DNA of 64,000 nucleotides from Actinomyces sp. oral taxon 897 (GCF_002999235.1 NZ_CP027236.1:2976001-3040000), one strand, 5' to 3'. Shown: positions 14,901-25,380, counted from the first letter of the stretch. Program-made: numbers and translations. Notes: generated by a model not told the origin, from the sequence alone.

Positions 14901-17746
14901 CCATGCTCATTCACGTCGTCGGCCGCTCGGACCTTGGCGTCGGCACTGGCTGGCGCGCCGGGAAGGTCCTCAGGCCCAGTGAGCTGGATCCGTATGCCCT
15001 GCGCAGGGCAGAGAAGCTGAGGGCCCTGGCGGGGCGCCTCCGGTCGTCCCGCGAGCCGGCCGGTGAGGGCCCAAGCCCCCGGTGCCCGGACGGTAGGCCA
15101 GCCCCTGGGACGGAGCCCCCCGCCGAGCAGGCCCTTCCTGAGGAGGCTGTCCGCGTGGTGCAGGCGCTCCTTGACGGCGTCCACCCCGACGCCGAGGAGC
15201 AGCCCGCCCGGGTCGAGATCGCCCGCCCTCACGAGGGGACGCCGCTGTACAAGTACCTCAAGGCGCTCGTCCAGTACGGGCGCGCGGACATTGACCTGCT
15301 GCTCGTGGCCACCCGTAAGGGACGCGGGGCCACCGAGCCGTACCTGAGGGCCGTGCACGAGTGCCTCAGTGAGCCCGGGGTGCGTGCCGGGCTGCGCGAC
15401 CGCACCGGCGCCACGCTCCGGCTCCAGGAGCCGGTCCTGGTAGCGGGCCTGGGGGAGCTGGAGGACCTCATGAGCCAGGTCGACCACCGCCTGACCGCCC
15501 ACCGCGGCCACGTGGCGCTCGCCTTCGGCTCAGGTGCGACCGCCTTCTCACTGTCCCTCGCGGGGACCGTGGCCGCCGCCCAGGCCGACGAGTGGTCCCT
15601 GATCCTGGCCGGTGAGAGCGGGCCCGCCCGTATCGAGGACATGTCCGTCACCGGGGTGACGGCACACCACCCGGAGCGGGGCTGGTTCCTGGGCCTGGGG
15701 CTGCCCACCTGCCTGGAGGGCCGCGTCAGCGACGACGTCGTCAAGGCCGCCGTCCAGGTAGCGCACCGGGCGGCAGGGGATGGAGGCTGCCCGACGTCGC
15801 ACGACCTCGGTGAGCTCCTGCTGTGCGACCTCGCCCGGGGGGACCAGGCAGCGGGGATGGCGGCCAGGGCCTGGCTGGTGGCCGAGTACCGCAGTCGCAG
15901 GGAGCAGTACATGAGGGACTCCGGGGAGGCCCCCGAGCAGGTTACCGACCAGGTGAGGCAGGAAAACCGAGACCGCCCGCTCGGCCGCGTCCTGGGGGGC
16001 CTGGAGAAGGAACGGAGCCGGGGCAGGGTGCTCCTGCCGCACGACGAGTGGCTGCGCACCAAGGGCTGGCTCAATGATATTGGCAAGCGCGCCACCCACG
16101 AGCTCGGTGTCATTGGGGCGGGAACCGGTTCCATGACCAGCCCGGGCACCGAAGGCGGCCAGGAAGACCTTAAGGACCAGGCGGAGACCGGGGCGGATGC
16201 CGGGACCAGCCCGGATTATGAGACCGACCCGGACAATGGGACTGGCCCGGACAATGGGACTGGCCTGGGAGCCGGGCCCCAGTCCGGGGGCTACCCCGGA
16301 GCGGCCGTGAGCCCGGTGGACCGCGTGGCCGACCTGCTGAGCAGCTGCGGGATCGAGCGGCCCGACTGGCTGTCGTGGCCGGGCGGGGACATTGCCATGG
16401 TCTGCGCGCAGTCCCGCCCCCAGAGCGACCACGGTACCGGGCGGACCCGCCCCTCCCCGGCGGAGCAGATTCTCCACGGCCTGCCTCACTCAGAGGATCT
16501 GGCCCAGGTGCGCCAGGCGACCGGTAGCGACGGGCTGTTCACGCTCCACCTCATGCTCCTGGCCTCCCAGGACATGGAGGACTACGCCCAGAAGGAGAGG
16601 CAGAAGATCAGGCGCCTGACCGCCGGGCCAGAGGACCACCCGGCGGGTGAGGGTGCCGGGCCCGACGGCCTGGCTGGGAGGGGCCCAGGTGAGTGGCCCT
16701 CTAGCCAGGACCAGGGGCTGGCTGCCCACTGGGAGCCCGCTGACGTGCGGGTGACCCCTTACGGGACGGCTTTTAGTCGGTATAAGGACGGCAGACGCCA
16801 GATGGCGGCCTTTAAAAGCCTGCGTGAGGGTGTCAAGGACTGGCTCGACTCCCTGGACCCCCGGCCGCGGGCGGTGGTCGTCTACGCGGCGGGGGAGAAG
16901 CAGGCCCTGCTCGCGGCACTGCGGGTTGCCCAGGAGTACGGGGCTGGGCACGGGGTGCCGGTCTTCCTGGTCTCGGGCACCACGCGCCCGCCCGCCAGCT
17001 CGCAGTCCCCCCAGGGGCGTGAGCACCTGACGACCCACCAGTTCGGGCTCGATAAGGACGCGCGCCAGGTCCTGATCGAGGCTGCGCATTTCTGCCTGCG
17101 GCGTCTGGACCTGCTCACCGCCGCGCGCCTCCTGCGCCTGGGATCCCCCGAGGCGGCCTCGCTGGCCGACCAGGCCCAGGACCTGGCCCGTGGGCTCGCG
17201 GAGCCAGCGGGTGCTGACGACATTGACGTCTACGCCCCCCGGCTGCTCTCGGTCATGTGCGGTGTGGCCCGGATGTGGCCTTCTGTCACCAAGCCCGATG
17301 CCCGGGCACGCCTTATGACCATAGTCGGCGAGCTTATTGCCGACCCCCCGAGACGCCACGCTTGTGTCCTCCAGAAGTCCAACGTGGACAACCTGGAATC
17401 CTGGAAGAGAGCAAAGGCGGCGGACCTTCTCCGTGTAGTGGTGCGCGTGCGTGATAACACCACGGTCACCCACGGGCCGGGCGATAAGGATCCGTTCGCC
17501 GTCGCCTGCGCTATTACCTTCGCAGGCTGGGGCCGTGAGAACGTCCCGCCCGGGGACACCTTTGAGGGGGTTGACTACCCGGAGCTGCTGGAGCGCGCCG
17601 TCGCGGCGGTGCGTGACAAGCACGGCGTCGAGCCTGACGACTGGGCGCAGCGGCTTGCTGACCTCGATGAGAAGATGGGTCAGCTGGTGAGCGCGTCCCC
17701 GTCGGGCTGCGCGCCCGCCTCCACGTCCACCACCCCCATGCCGTAG
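14897..17746 (+). CDS. CARF-like / HEPN-like ancillary ribonuclease (Csm6/Csx1-type candidate)
   Basis: A 949-residue protein. The part around residues 110-260 looks like a Rossmann-type CARF sensor (IDLLLVATRKGRGATEPY, then GHVALAFGSGATAFSLSLAG, which resembles the nucleotide-binding loop). A linker rich in D, G and T lies near 410-470. The C-terminal domain is helical and carries RDNTTVTH at residues 852-859, the R-x(4-6)-H signature of HEPN ribonucleases. It would be activated by the cyclic oligoadenylate made by Cas10 and degrade RNA. Last gene of the operon; its 3' end overlaps that of cas6 by 67 bases. Large for a Csm6, so an additional domain is possible. Confidence 0.7.
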   Translation: MTMLIHVVGRSDLGVGTGWRAGKVLRPSELDPYALRRAEKLRALAGRLRSSREPAGEGPSPRCPDGRPAPGTEPPAEQALPEEAVRVVQALLDGVHPDAEEQPARVEIARPHEGTPLYKYLKALVQYGRADIDLLLVATRKGRGATEPYLRAVHECLSEPGVRAGLRDRTGATLRLQEPVLVAGLGELEDLMSQVDHRLTAHRGHVALAFGSGATAFSLSLAGTVAAAQADEWSLILAGESGPARIEDMSVTGVTAHHPERGWFLGLGLPTCLEGRVSDDVVKAAVQVAHRAAGDGGCPTSHDLGELLLCDLARGDQAAGMAARAWLVAEYRSRREQYMRDSGEAPEQVTDQVRQENRDRPLGRVLGGLEKERSRGRVLLPHDEWLRTKGWLNDIGKRATHELGVIGAGTGSMTSPGTEGGQEDLKDQAETGADAGTSPDYETDPDNGTGPDNGTGLGAGPQSGGYPGAAVSPVDRVADLLSSCGIERPDWLSWPGGDIAMVCAQSRPQSDHGTGRTRPSPAEQILHGLPHSEDLAQVRQATGSDGLFTLHLMLLASQDMEDYAQKERQKIRRLTAGPEDHPAGEGAGPDGLAGRGPGEWPSSQDQGLAAHWEPADVRVTPYGTAFSRYKDGRRQMAAFKSLREGVKDWLDSLDPRPRAVVVYAAGEKQALLAALRVAQEYGAGHGVPVFLVSGTTRPPASSQSPQGREHLTTHQFGLDKDARQVLIEAAHFCLRRLDLLTAARLLRLGSPEAASLADQAQDLARGLAEPAGADDIDVYAPRLLSVMCGVARMWPSVTKPDARARLMTIVGELIADPPRRHACVLQKSNVDNLESWKRAKAADLLRVVVRVRDNTTVTHGPGDKDPFAVACAITFAGWGRENVPPGDTFEGVDYPELLERAVAAVRDKHGVEPDDWAQRLADLDEKMGQLVSASPSGCAPASTSTTPMP

Positions 17747-18510
17747 GCGGTGTGCGATCCGGCGTTGGTAAAGCCGGCCAGGGCCATGAGCCGGGAGAGG
17801 ACCTGCGCTGTCGCCCCGGGGCGTGCGCTAATACGCAGCTCGCCCTCGTAGGCCACGATCCGGTTCGCGGAGAGCCTGCCCCGGCCGTCACCGCGCGGCA
17901 TGGCCAGGCCCACCTCCACGGGCTCGGTACGGTCCACGGTGGTGAGCGCCTCCGCCAAGGCCTGACGGTCGGGCAGGCGCAGCGGTCCCGTCGGGCTGTA
18001 GGCGCACCAGCGGGCGTGCAGGCTCGCCGCCAGGGAGGCTGGTGAGACGCCCGGCACGTGCCTGCCCCGGCTCGAGAACACCGTGGGGGTGAGCAGGCGC
18101 ACCACCCATGACGTGTCGGTGTTCTGCGCCTCCAGCTCGGCCCAGGTGCGATGCTCCACCACCTGGGCACTGCGCGCCGCCAGGGCCACGGTGCCCCGGC
18201 CCCCGTCACCTACCGGCAGCACGCCGCCCCAGGTGAGCCAGCCGTCGAGGGTGTCCACCAGGCGGTCGTCCAGGAACCGCAGCTCGAACCCGTACGTCCT
18301 GCCCGACGCCGTCGTCTGCCCCACGCAGTACGGCTTGGGGCCGCCCAGGGCGTGCGGGGGCCGGGGCGCCAGGGCCGGCAGGGACCGGGCCCGCTCGGGG
18401 CTGACGCCCTCAGGCAGGTCCAGCACCCGGCCCCAGGCCGCGTGCAGGCGGCGGGGCGTGGCCTCCACGGGGGCGGGGGAGTCGAACTCGATAAAGACGG
18501 TGGTGGGCAT
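17680..18510 (-). CDS. cas6: CRISPR pre-crRNA processing endoribonuclease Cas6
   Basis: A 276-residue protein with RAMP features and the glycine-rich Cas6 end LAGFTNAGSHTAYGMGVVDV. Cas6 cuts the precursor transcript within each repeat. The strand is opposite to the effector operon and the genes meet tail to tail with a 67-base overlap, so cas6 is expressed separately from its own promoter in 18511-18625. Start ATG 18510; MPTTVFIEF begins the first ferredoxin-like strand. The catalytic histidine cannot be assigned with confidence. Confidence 0.82.
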   Translation of the reverse strand: MPTTVFIEFDSPAPVEATPRRLHAAWGRVLDLPEGVSPERARSLPALAPRPPHALGGPKPYCVGQTTASGRTYGFELRFLDDRLVDTLDGWLTWGGVLPVGDGGRGTVALAARSAQVVEHRTWAELEAQNTDTSWVVRLLTPTVFSSRGRHVPGVSPASLAASLHARWCAYSPTGPLRLPDRQALAEALTTVDRTEPVEVGLAMPRGDGRGRLSANRIVAYEGELRISARPGATAQVLSRLMALAGFTNAGSHTAYGMGVVDVEAGAQPDGDALTS

Positions 18511-18625
18511 GACTGACCTTCCTGGCCCGTGAGGGCCGGACCGCTGCCGGGGTGAGGGCCGGACCGCTGCCAGGACACCGTGTCACACGACGTGCGTGGT
18601 ACCTGACATGTGACACAGTAGACCC

Positions 18626-20254
18626 ATGAGCCCTGAGCCTGCCGTGACAGCCTTTATGAATGTCGGTGGCCCCGGTGACGCACGCCTGGTGATCGTTATC
18701 GAGGGGCACGCAGACCGGTGCTGGGACGAGGCCTTCCCAGCCGGCCCGGGCCGTCCGTGGCACACGGGGACCGCCACCTTCCGCACCCGGGCCGGGGCCA
18801 AGAGCCCCCGTGACGTCAGGCGGCAGGTGCTCCACCGGGAGGTCGCCGAGAGGCTGCTGGACAACGACGTCCGCCACCACGTCGTCCTCGACGCGCAGGA
18901 GGCTCCTGAGCTAATGCTGCCTGACGGGTGCGTCCTGGTTCTCGGTGCCCTCGAGGTGCTCCATATCGGTACGCAGTCGGTGCCGGGGACAGCCTTTATG
19001 GTGGTGGTCCACGCACGTGCGGCCAGTCTGCCGCAGCGGGCGCTCCACGACCTCTTTCAGAGCAGGTACCGGGAGAACTTCCTTGCCGTGGTCGGGGACC
19101 TGCTGGGTGCGCACACCACGCACGACGTCGGTTTCAGGCTCCAGTACAACGCCATGAGCGACCGCACGGTCCCGCTGTTCACCGTGGTCTGGGTCCCTTA
19201 CCGCGACGCCGTGGCGGCGGTGGAGGGGGCGTCCGCGCGCCTCCCCCTGGGTCAGGAGGTCCTCGCCGGGATGAGGCCGCTGCCGGCGGGGGCGCGGCTG
19301 GGCGTGCATGAGTGCGTCGTCGTCGGGTGGCAGATGGCGTGGCTGCCCACGTCGAGCTCCACGGAGCTGGGGGAGGAGAAGCTGGCGGAGGTGCGCGGCG
19401 CCACCCACCTGCTCTCGCAGAGCTGGTCGGTGACCATGAACGAGAACGTCGTCGCCTACGTGCAGCGCCAGGAGGACAACTGGGGGCCGCGCGGGCGCCT
19501 GGCCATGGTCACCACCCACCTGGACATCTACCTCCTGGTGCTGCTGGGCCGGGCGCGGGTCAAGGAGCTCTCCAGCCGTCTGGGGCAGGCCGCCGCCGAG
19601 CTGCGCTCCCTGGTGGGCTCGACCTCGGAGGGGGTTACCACGGGTGCGCGCCACCGGCCGCCTGCCGACGTCGGGGACGCGGACCAGGTGGCACGAGGGC
19701 GAGGCGCAGGCCCGGCCCCCGGGGAGCAGGCCGTGCCGACGCTCGACGCGGCTATCGACAAGGCCATTACGCTGGACAGCGAGGCCGTGGTCTTCCTGGC
19801 CGGGGAGTGGTGGACCGACGTCACCGACGCGCCCCTGGGCGACCGGCTCCTGCGGTGGATGCAGGCCACCGGCGGGCTGGAGCGCTCCGTCCAGCAGGTC
19901 GTGGAGCAGGTCCACCAGCTCCGTGAGAGCGTCCAGAACCTGCTGGGGCGTCAGGAGCAGCGCATTGAGCTCGAGCGCCAGCGCTCCAGCCGGGTGATGG
20001 AGAAGGCCCTGGCCGTCCTGGCGTTCGTGGGGGTGCCGCTGAGCGTCGTGCTGGAGCTGTGGGTCAACTGGGACCCGGACCGCGGCGTGGGGGACCGGGG
20101 GTGGCTGGCCTGGCTCCTCCTGGCGGGCATGATCCTGGCCAGTATCGGCGTGGGGCTGGCGCTCACCGTGCTCATTGGGGGCCGGTCATGGTCGGATCAC
20201 CGGTCCCGGTCAGATCGGGGGTCCCGGTCGGATCGGGGGTCCGCCGAGTCCTGA
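18626..20254 (+). CDS. Membrane protein with C-terminal two-helix hairpin, candidate type III ancillary gene
   Basis: A 542-residue protein of unknown function. Residues 1-370 are soluble. A segment predicted to be coiled coil (about 415-458, QVVEQVHQLRESVQNLLGRQEQRIELERQ) leads into two transmembrane helices (about 460-480 and 491-518), followed by a short tail repeating RSRSD(R/H). This is the topology of CorA channels, which accompany some type III systems, but the CorA motif GMN is absent after the first helix. It may be a membrane effector of CRISPR signalling, or an unrelated conflict-system protein. It lies divergent from cas6 with 115 bases between. Confidence 0.65.
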   Translation: MSPEPAVTAFMNVGGPGDARLVIVIEGHADRCWDEAFPAGPGRPWHTGTATFRTRAGAKSPRDVRRQVLHREVAERLLDNDVRHHVVLDAQEAPELMLPDGCVLVLGALEVLHIGTQSVPGTAFMVVVHARAASLPQRALHDLFQSRYRENFLAVVGDLLGAHTTHDVGFRLQYNAMSDRTVPLFTVVWVPYRDAVAAVEGASARLPLGQEVLAGMRPLPAGARLGVHECVVVGWQMAWLPTSSSTELGEEKLAEVRGATHLLSQSWSVTMNENVVAYVQRQEDNWGPRGRLAMVTTHLDIYLLVLLGRARVKELSSRLGQAAAELRSLVGSTSEGVTTGARHRPPADVGDADQVARGRGAGPAPGEQAVPTLDAAIDKAITLDSEAVVFLAGEWWTDVTDAPLGDRLLRWMQATGGLERSVQQVVEQVHQLRESVQNLLGRQEQRIELERQRSSRVMEKALAVLAFVGVPLSVVLELWVNWDPDRGVGDRGWLAWLLLAGMILASIGVGLALTVLIGGRSWSDHRSRSDRGSRSDRGSAES

Positions 20255-20441
20255 GCCGCGGAGCCCGACCAGCCCCGTACCGACCCGAGCTGCGGGGCCC
20301 GTCCCTGACGGGAGGCGCGTCAACGCCCTGGAGGGTGGGGCCAGCGCCCGGGCGGCCCGTTTTCGATAGGAGGTGCACACCGCCGTCGTCTGTTACGATA
20401 CGGTTACGTCTTGATCGTCCCGACGACAGGAGATGACGAGC

Positions 20442-21812
20442 GTGACCACGCCTGAGACCGCGTCCCAGACCACACGCAGACGTGTGGTCGGCTCCCTCAG
20501 CGCCCTCGTCCTCATCCTCATACTGGCCGCCTCCGCCGTCATCTCGCCGGTCATGCACCCGGGCCCGGGCGCCTCGGGCGGCCCCCGGCTCAACAGCACC
20601 GCGGACCTGCTGCGGGTCAGGGGCCTGTCCGGCACCGTGGCCACCCTGGGGACCGTGAGCGCCGGTGACGGGGGCGCCATGTCCTACTCGGTCACCGACT
20701 CGTTGCCTGCCGGTGACCTGGGGGACATTGCGGTGCCCCTGGTCGACGGGCGGTGGGCGGTGCCCGAGGGCCTGCCCACCGCGCCGCGGACCGTGCCCGA
20801 CCCGGCCGCCGTCGAGGACACCGTGGCCCGTGCCATGACCTTTGCCGCCGCCGGGGAGGCCCTGCACTGGGACTCCGGGCGCGCGACACCCCTGTCCGAC
20901 CAGGTCGTCCACGACACCCAGACCCGCCCCTACGCCGTGACCGCCTCCGCGTTCGTCGGCATGGTCCTACGGGGCTGGGACTACGAGCACACCACCTACG
21001 TGGTGGGTGGGAACACGCAGGTGGGCCAGGCGGTGGACTTCGGGACGACGTCGGGGGCGGAGCTGGGGCAGGCGAGCAGGCTGGCCCGGTGGTTCTACGC
21101 CCACGGGGACCTGTGGCTCGACACGGACGGGCAGTACCAGCGCGGGGACGTCCTGTTCTTCTCCAACCAGGAGCACGCCGGGACCCAGCCCGGTGGCGCC
21201 CCCTACTTCGGCAACGTCTACCACACCGCCGTCTACCTGGGGGACGGCAGGCTCGTCCACGCCACCGGTCCCACCACGTCCGCCGGGGTCCACGTGGACG
21301 CCCTCTCGCCCAGCCTGCAGGCGGACCTGACCTTCGTGGCCCGGCCCCACGGCGTCACCGTCTCCACCGGCCTGCCGGACCAGGGTAACGGGCAGCATCC
21401 CCAGGGTAACGGGCAGTCGGACCAGGATGACGGGGCCCCGGGCGGGGCCGCGTCCGCGCAGGGCGACGGGTCCCAGGCCACTCGGACCGCCTCCCCGGAC
21501 GGGGCGCGGGGCCGGGGCCCCTCCTTGGCGCGGGCCTCCCAGGACGGCCCGACGTCGCAGGGCACGCCCCTGGAGGCCGACCCCGCCGAGGGCACCGTGC
21601 CGTCCGCGCCGACGGCGGCGTCCACATCCCACGGCACCGACCAGATCCGGGGCGGTGTGTCCCTGGCGGCCATGATCGAGGAGCGTCGCCGTCACCACCG
21701 GCTGGTCAGGAACGTGACCGGGACGGGGGTGGCGACCATGGCCGCCTCCGCCAGCGGCCTGATCCTGGCCCGGTACCGACGGCACCCGGGGCAGCAGGAC
21801 GATGACGGCTGA
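20442..21812 (+). CDS. Membrane-anchored NlpC/P60-like protein lacking the catalytic cysteine
   Basis: A 456-residue protein. GTG 20442 is chosen because GGAG lies 9 bases upstream; ATG 20433 would touch that site. A transmembrane anchor is at about residues 13-35. The central domain reads like an NlpC/P60 peptidoglycan hydrolase: [15 protein letters not shown] at about 164, [14 protein letters not shown], and [17 protein letters not shown] at about 259. In active enzymes the first motif contains DCSGF, whereas here the cysteine position is not Cys. The histidine is kept. A disordered stretch precedes a second hydrophobic segment (about 425-445). It may bind wall without cutting it, or be a diverged amidase. 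Confidence 0.65.
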   Translation: MTTPETASQTTRRRVVGSLSALVLILILAASAVISPVMHPGPGASGGPRLNSTADLLRVRGLSGTVATLGTVSAGDGGAMSYSVTDSLPAGDLGDIAVPLVDGRWAVPEGLPTAPRTVPDPAAVEDTVARAMTFAAAGEALHWDSGRATPLSDQVVHDTQTRPYAVTASAFVGMVLRGWDYEHTTYVVGGNTQVGQAVDFGTTSGAELGQASRLARWFYAHGDLWLDTDGQYQRGDVLFFSNQEHAGTQPGGAPYFGNVYHTAVYLGDGRLVHATGPTTSAGVHVDALSPSLQADLTFVARPHGVTVSTGLPDQGNGQHPQGNGQSDQDDGAPGGAASAQGDGSQATRTASPDGARGRGPSLARASQDGPTSQGTPLEADPAEGTVPSAPTAASTSHGTDQIRGGVSLAAMIEERRRHHRLVRNVTGTGVATMAASASGLILARYRRHPGQQDDDG

Positions 21813-22021
21813 AGGGCTTCAGGCACCCTACGCGGATACCGTCCAGGACGGCTTTCACACACCCCCGAGCGCGTTCATCCCGCGCACCGGGCCCGGCCGG
21901 GGGCGAGCGGGGCCGGGGCGCCTTGAGGCCACGCCGGGCGCGAACGAGGGGGCAGCGGGGGCGAACGCGGGTCGCCGTATCGGCTACCGTCGGGTCAGCA
22001 ACGCGTGAAGGGATACCTCGC

Positions 22022-24187
22022 ATGAACCACACTGGTCGGCCTCGTCAGAGCCGCCCCTCCGGCCACCCGGACAAGGGGGGCGCCAAGGGCCAGGGCCCCA
22101 AGGGCCGTAAGAAGGGTCTGGCGAGCGGCCCCCTGGGCAACCCGCTGACCTGGGTCCTGCCCTTCGTCCTGCTGGCCGTCCTGGCCTGGAGCCTGCTGAG
22201 CGCCATGAGCGGCTACCGCAGCGTGGACACCTCCGACGGCCTGGATATCCTCAAGAACAGCGCCTCCACCGTCAAGTCCGTGACCGTCATCGACGGCACC
22301 CAGCGCGTGGAGCTGGATCTCACCGAGCCCTACACCCTCAAGGCCAAGAAGGAGGGGCAGGCCGACCAGGAGATCGGCACCAAGGTCCAGTTCGTCTACA
22401 CCTCCGCCCAGGCCAAGCAGGTCGATGAGCTCGTCCAGGCCGCCAACCCGTCCGGTGGCTACAACTCGGTGGTGCCCACCTCCAGCTGGTGGGGCTCCAC
22501 GCTCCAGCTCCTGCTGCCCATGGTCCTGTTCCTGGGCCTCATGTGGTGGCTCCTGGGACGCATGCAGGGCGGCGCCGGGGGAGCCCTGGGCTTCGGCCGC
22601 TCCAAGGCCAAGGTGGGGGAGAAGGAGATGCCCGACGTCACCTTCGCGGACGTCGCCGGGGAGGACGAGGCCGTCGAGGAGCTCCAGGAGATCCGTGAGT
22701 TCCTCTCCGAGCCGGAGAAGTTCCAGGCCGTGGGCGCCAAGATCCCCAAGGGGGTCCTGCTCTACGGGCCTCCCGGCACCGGTAAGACCCTCCTGGCGCG
22801 GGCCGTGGCCGGGGAGGCCAGCGTGCCCTTCTTCTCCATGAGCGGCTCGGAGTTCGTGGAGATGTTCGTGGGCGTGGGGGCCTCGCGCGTGCGCGACCTG
22901 TTTGAGCAGGCCAAGGAGAACGCCCCCGCGATTATCTTCGTGGACGAGATCGACGCCGTCGGACGCCACCGCGGATCCGGTATGGGCGGGGGCCACGACG
23001 AGCGCGAGCAGACCCTCAACCAGCTCCTGGTGGAGATGGACGGCTTTGACGCCACCACCAACGTCATCCTCATTGCCGCCACCAACCGCCCCGACGTGCT
23101 GGACCAGGCCCTGCTGCGCCCCGGGCGCTTTGACCGGCAGATCTCCGTCGAGGCCCCGGACATGGCCGGGCGCGCCGCCATCCTGCGCGTCCACGCCAAG
23201 GGCAAGCCCATGACCCGCGACGTCGACCTGGACCTGGTGGCCAAGCGCACCCCCGGCTTCACCGGCGCGGACCTGGCCAACGTCCTCAACGAGGCGGCCC
23301 TGCTCACCGCCCGCTCCAACGCCCAGCTCATTGACAACCGGGCCCTGGACGAGGCCATTGACCGGGTCATTGCCGGCCCCCAGAAGCGCACCCGGGTCAT
23401 GAACGAGCACGAGAAGGCGGTCACCGCCTACCACGAGGCCGGGCACGCCCTGTGCGCGGCCGCCGGGGCCTACTCCGACCCGGTCACCAAGGTCACCATC
23501 CTGCCGCGCGGCAAGGCCCTGGGCTACACCATGGTCATGCCCAGCGACGACAAGTACTCCACCACCCGCAACGAGCTGCTGGACCAGCTGGTGTACGCCA
23601 TGGGCGGGCGGGCCGCGGAGGAGATCGTCTTCCGCGACCCCACCACGGGGGCCTCCAACGACATTGAGAAGGCCACCGCCACCGCCCGCAAGATGGTCAC
23701 CGACTACGGCATGAGCGCCAGCGTGGGAGCGGTCCGCCTGGGCACCACCGAGCCGGACAACCCCTACGGCCTGGGCTCGGGCGGGCGTGACTACTCCGAG
23801 GCCGTGGCCGGGAGGGTCGACGCCGAGGTGCGCGCCCTGCTGGACGCCGCCCACCGGGAGGCCTGGGAGATCCTCACCCGCAACCGCGCCGTCCTGGAGG
23901 AGCTGGCCAGCCAGCTCCTGGCCAAGGAGACCCTCCTGGAGAAGGATCTGGAGGCGATCTTCGCCCCCGTGGTCAGGCAGCCGCCCCGGCCCCTGTGGAG
24001 CGCCGACGAGGAGCTGGTGGCCGGTGAGGAGCTGACCGGCTCCTTCACCGCCGCCCGCCAGGCCGACGCGGCCTCACCGAGGCGTCCTGCTGGCAGCGGG
24101 CTCGGTTACGCTGTCCCCGCTGCCGGCTCCCTGGCTGGCGAGGCCGACTCCCCGCGTAACGTCGCCGCCGCCCCGGAGCAGGCATGA
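22022..24187 (+). CDS. ftsH: ATP-dependent zinc metalloprotease FtsH
   Basis: A 721-residue membrane AAA protease that degrades misfolded or regulatory membrane and cytosolic proteins. ATG 22022 follows a GAAGGGA site. Two transmembrane segments (about 41-62 and 158-178) flank an extracytoplasmic domain. Walker A GPPGTGKT is near 249, Walker B IIFVDEID near 305, the second region of homology near 365, and the zinc site HEAGH is at 471-475. The C-terminal 60 residues are low-complexity, as is common in actinobacterial FtsH. Translationally coupled to folE by an ATGA overlap. Confidence 0.97.
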   Translation: MNHTGRPRQSRPSGHPDKGGAKGQGPKGRKKGLASGPLGNPLTWVLPFVLLAVLAWSLLSAMSGYRSVDTSDGLDILKNSASTVKSVTVIDGTQRVELDLTEPYTLKAKKEGQADQEIGTKVQFVYTSAQAKQVDELVQAANPSGGYNSVVPTSSWWGSTLQLLLPMVLFLGLMWWLLGRMQGGAGGALGFGRSKAKVGEKEMPDVTFADVAGEDEAVEELQEIREFLSEPEKFQAVGAKIPKGVLLYGPPGTGKTLLARAVAGEASVPFFSMSGSEFVEMFVGVGASRVRDLFEQAKENAPAIIFVDEIDAVGRHRGSGMGGGHDEREQTLNQLLVEMDGFDATTNVILIAATNRPDVLDQALLRPGRFDRQISVEAPDMAGRAAILRVHAKGKPMTRDVDLDLVAKRTPGFTGADLANVLNEAALLTARSNAQLIDNRALDEAIDRVIAGPQKRTRVMNEHEKAVTAYHEAGHALCAAAGAYSDPVTKVTILPRGKALGYTMVMPSDDKYSTTRNELLDQLVYAMGGRAAEEIVFRDPTTGASNDIEKATATARKMVTDYGMSASVGAVRLGTTEPDNPYGLGSGGRDYSEAVAGRVDAEVRALLDAAHREAWEILTRNRAVLEELASQLLAKETLLEKDLEAIFAPVVRQPPRPLWSADEELVAGEELTGSFTAARQADAASPRRPAGSGLGYAVPAAGSLAGEADSPRNVAAAPEQA

Positions 24188-24756
24188 CCTATGACGCCGA
24201 GGGCGTGCGCCGGGCCGTGTACGACCTCCTGGTGGCCATTGGCGAGGACCCGGAGCGTGACGGGCTGCGCGAGACCCCCGAGCGCATGGCCCGCGCCTAC
24301 GCGGAGATGTTCTCTGGCCTGGGGCAGGACCCGGCCGCGCACCTGGAGCGGGTGTTCGACGTCGGCCACGAGGAGATGGTCCTGGTGCGCGACGTCCCCA
24401 TGTACTCGGTGTGCGAGCACCACCTCCTGCCCTTCCACGGGATGGCCCACCTGGCCTATATCCCAGGGGAGGACGGGCGCGTCACCGGCCTGAGCAAGCT
24501 CGCCCGGCTCGTGGACGGCTACGCCCGCCGGCCCCAGGTGCAGGAGCGCCTGACCGCCCAGGTGGCTGACGCCCTGGTGGGACGCCTGGGGTGCCGGGGG
24601 GCCCTGGTGGTGGTGGAGGCCGAGCACCTGTGCATGTCCATGCGGGGCGTACGCAAGCCCGGCGCCAATACGGTGACCTCCGCCGTGCGTGGGATTATGC
24701 GTAAGTCCGCTACCCGCGCGGAGGCCATGAGCCTCATTATGGGGAGGCGGTCCTGA
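24184..24756 (+). CDS. folE: GTP cyclohydrolase I
   Basis: A 190-residue enzyme that converts GTP to dihydroneopterin triphosphate, the first step of tetrahydrofolate synthesis. Family motifs are present: [12 protein letters not shown] (zinc Cys and His), [23 protein letters not shown], and [12 protein letters not shown]. Start ATG 24184 overlaps the ftsH stop. In relatives folP, folB and folK follow at once, but here they resume 14.4 kb later at 39190, so an accessory block has split the operon. Confidence 0.97.
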   Translation: MTYDAEGVRRAVYDLLVAIGEDPERDGLRETPERMARAYAEMFSGLGQDPAAHLERVFDVGHEEMVLVRDVPMYSVCEHHLLPFHGMAHLAYIPGEDGRVTGLSKLARLVDGYARRPQVQERLTAQVADALVGRLGCRGALVVVEAEHLCMSMRGVRKPGANTVTSAVRGIMRKSATRAEAMSLIMGRRS

Positions 24757-24935
24757 GTCTCGCGCTCCTGAGTCTCGTGTGAGGTGGTGGCCCTGGGCGC
24801 GGGGCTGGGGGCCTGGTCCGGGGCTGGTCCGGGGCTGGCTCCCGGCGGACGTGGTGGGCAGGGATGTTCTGTGGGCGAGGATGTTCTTGTGTGGGGAGGC
24901 GTCCTGCGCACAGAGGAACATTTTGCGCGTGGGGG

Positions 24936-25025
24936 AACATTTTGTGCACAGGGTAACCGATTGTGCAGAAGGTAACCAATCCAGGTTGCTTTCTGCGCAA
25001 AACGTTCCCCTGTGCACAAAATGTT
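24936..25025. repeat. 90-base hairpin element with 42-base arms
   Basis: Left arm 24936-24977 and right arm 24984-25025 are inverted copies matching at about 36 of 42 positions, with a 6-base loop. The arms start AACATTTTGTGCACAGGG and end GGTAACC or GGTTGC. Shorter copies of GGAACATTTTG occur just upstream (24915-24935). It lies 180 bases after folE, has no T run, and contains no gene, so a MITE-like or REP-like element is more likely than a terminator. Confidence 0.75.
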
Positions 25026-25120
25026 CTGTTACGTGTGACAGGCCTTGGGGGCGACGGGGGAGGTCGTGGTGCCGGGGCGGGTTTCGTGCGGCCGCCTGGG
25101 TTACCTGTGGGCTACCTGGG

Positions 25121-25340
25121 CCGCATACGTAGGCACGGGGGACGGCACGGCTTGCGCAGGCTACGCGCCCAGGCGATCCGGGCCGCACACGTAGGCACGG
25201 GGGACGGGGTCACTGGCGCTGGCGGGGTCGTAAGGGACGACCGCCGCACACGCAGACAGAAAACGGGGGATGGTCAGGCGCACCTCCTGCTGGGAGCGCC
25301 TGAGGAGAGCCGCACACGCAGGCAGAACGGGGGACGGGGA
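25121..25340. repeat. Four degenerate repeats with about 61-base period (set 1)
   Basis: Copies of CCGCACACGTAGGCACGG followed by GGGAC begin at 25121, 25183, 25244 and 25310 (spacings 62, 61, 66), with unrelated sequence between. This is the geometry of a type I-E CRISPR array (28-29 base repeat, 32-33 base spacer). The copies differ by several bases each, so the array would be a relic. The reverse complement recurs upstream of the immunity genes at 29182-29265 and 31153-31240. Confidence 0.55.
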
Positions 25341-25380
25341 TATTCTTCTGGTTTGTGCTACTGCTGACGGGGCATGGTCC

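Noticed and set aside
18626..20254. Calling this protein CorA
   Set aside because: The GMN motif is absent after the first helix and the N-terminal domain does not resemble CorA.
21995..23854. A 619-codon open frame on the minus strand
   Set aside because: It is antisense to ftsH and arises from the codon bias of that gene; composition is V/G/L/Q repeats with no domain.
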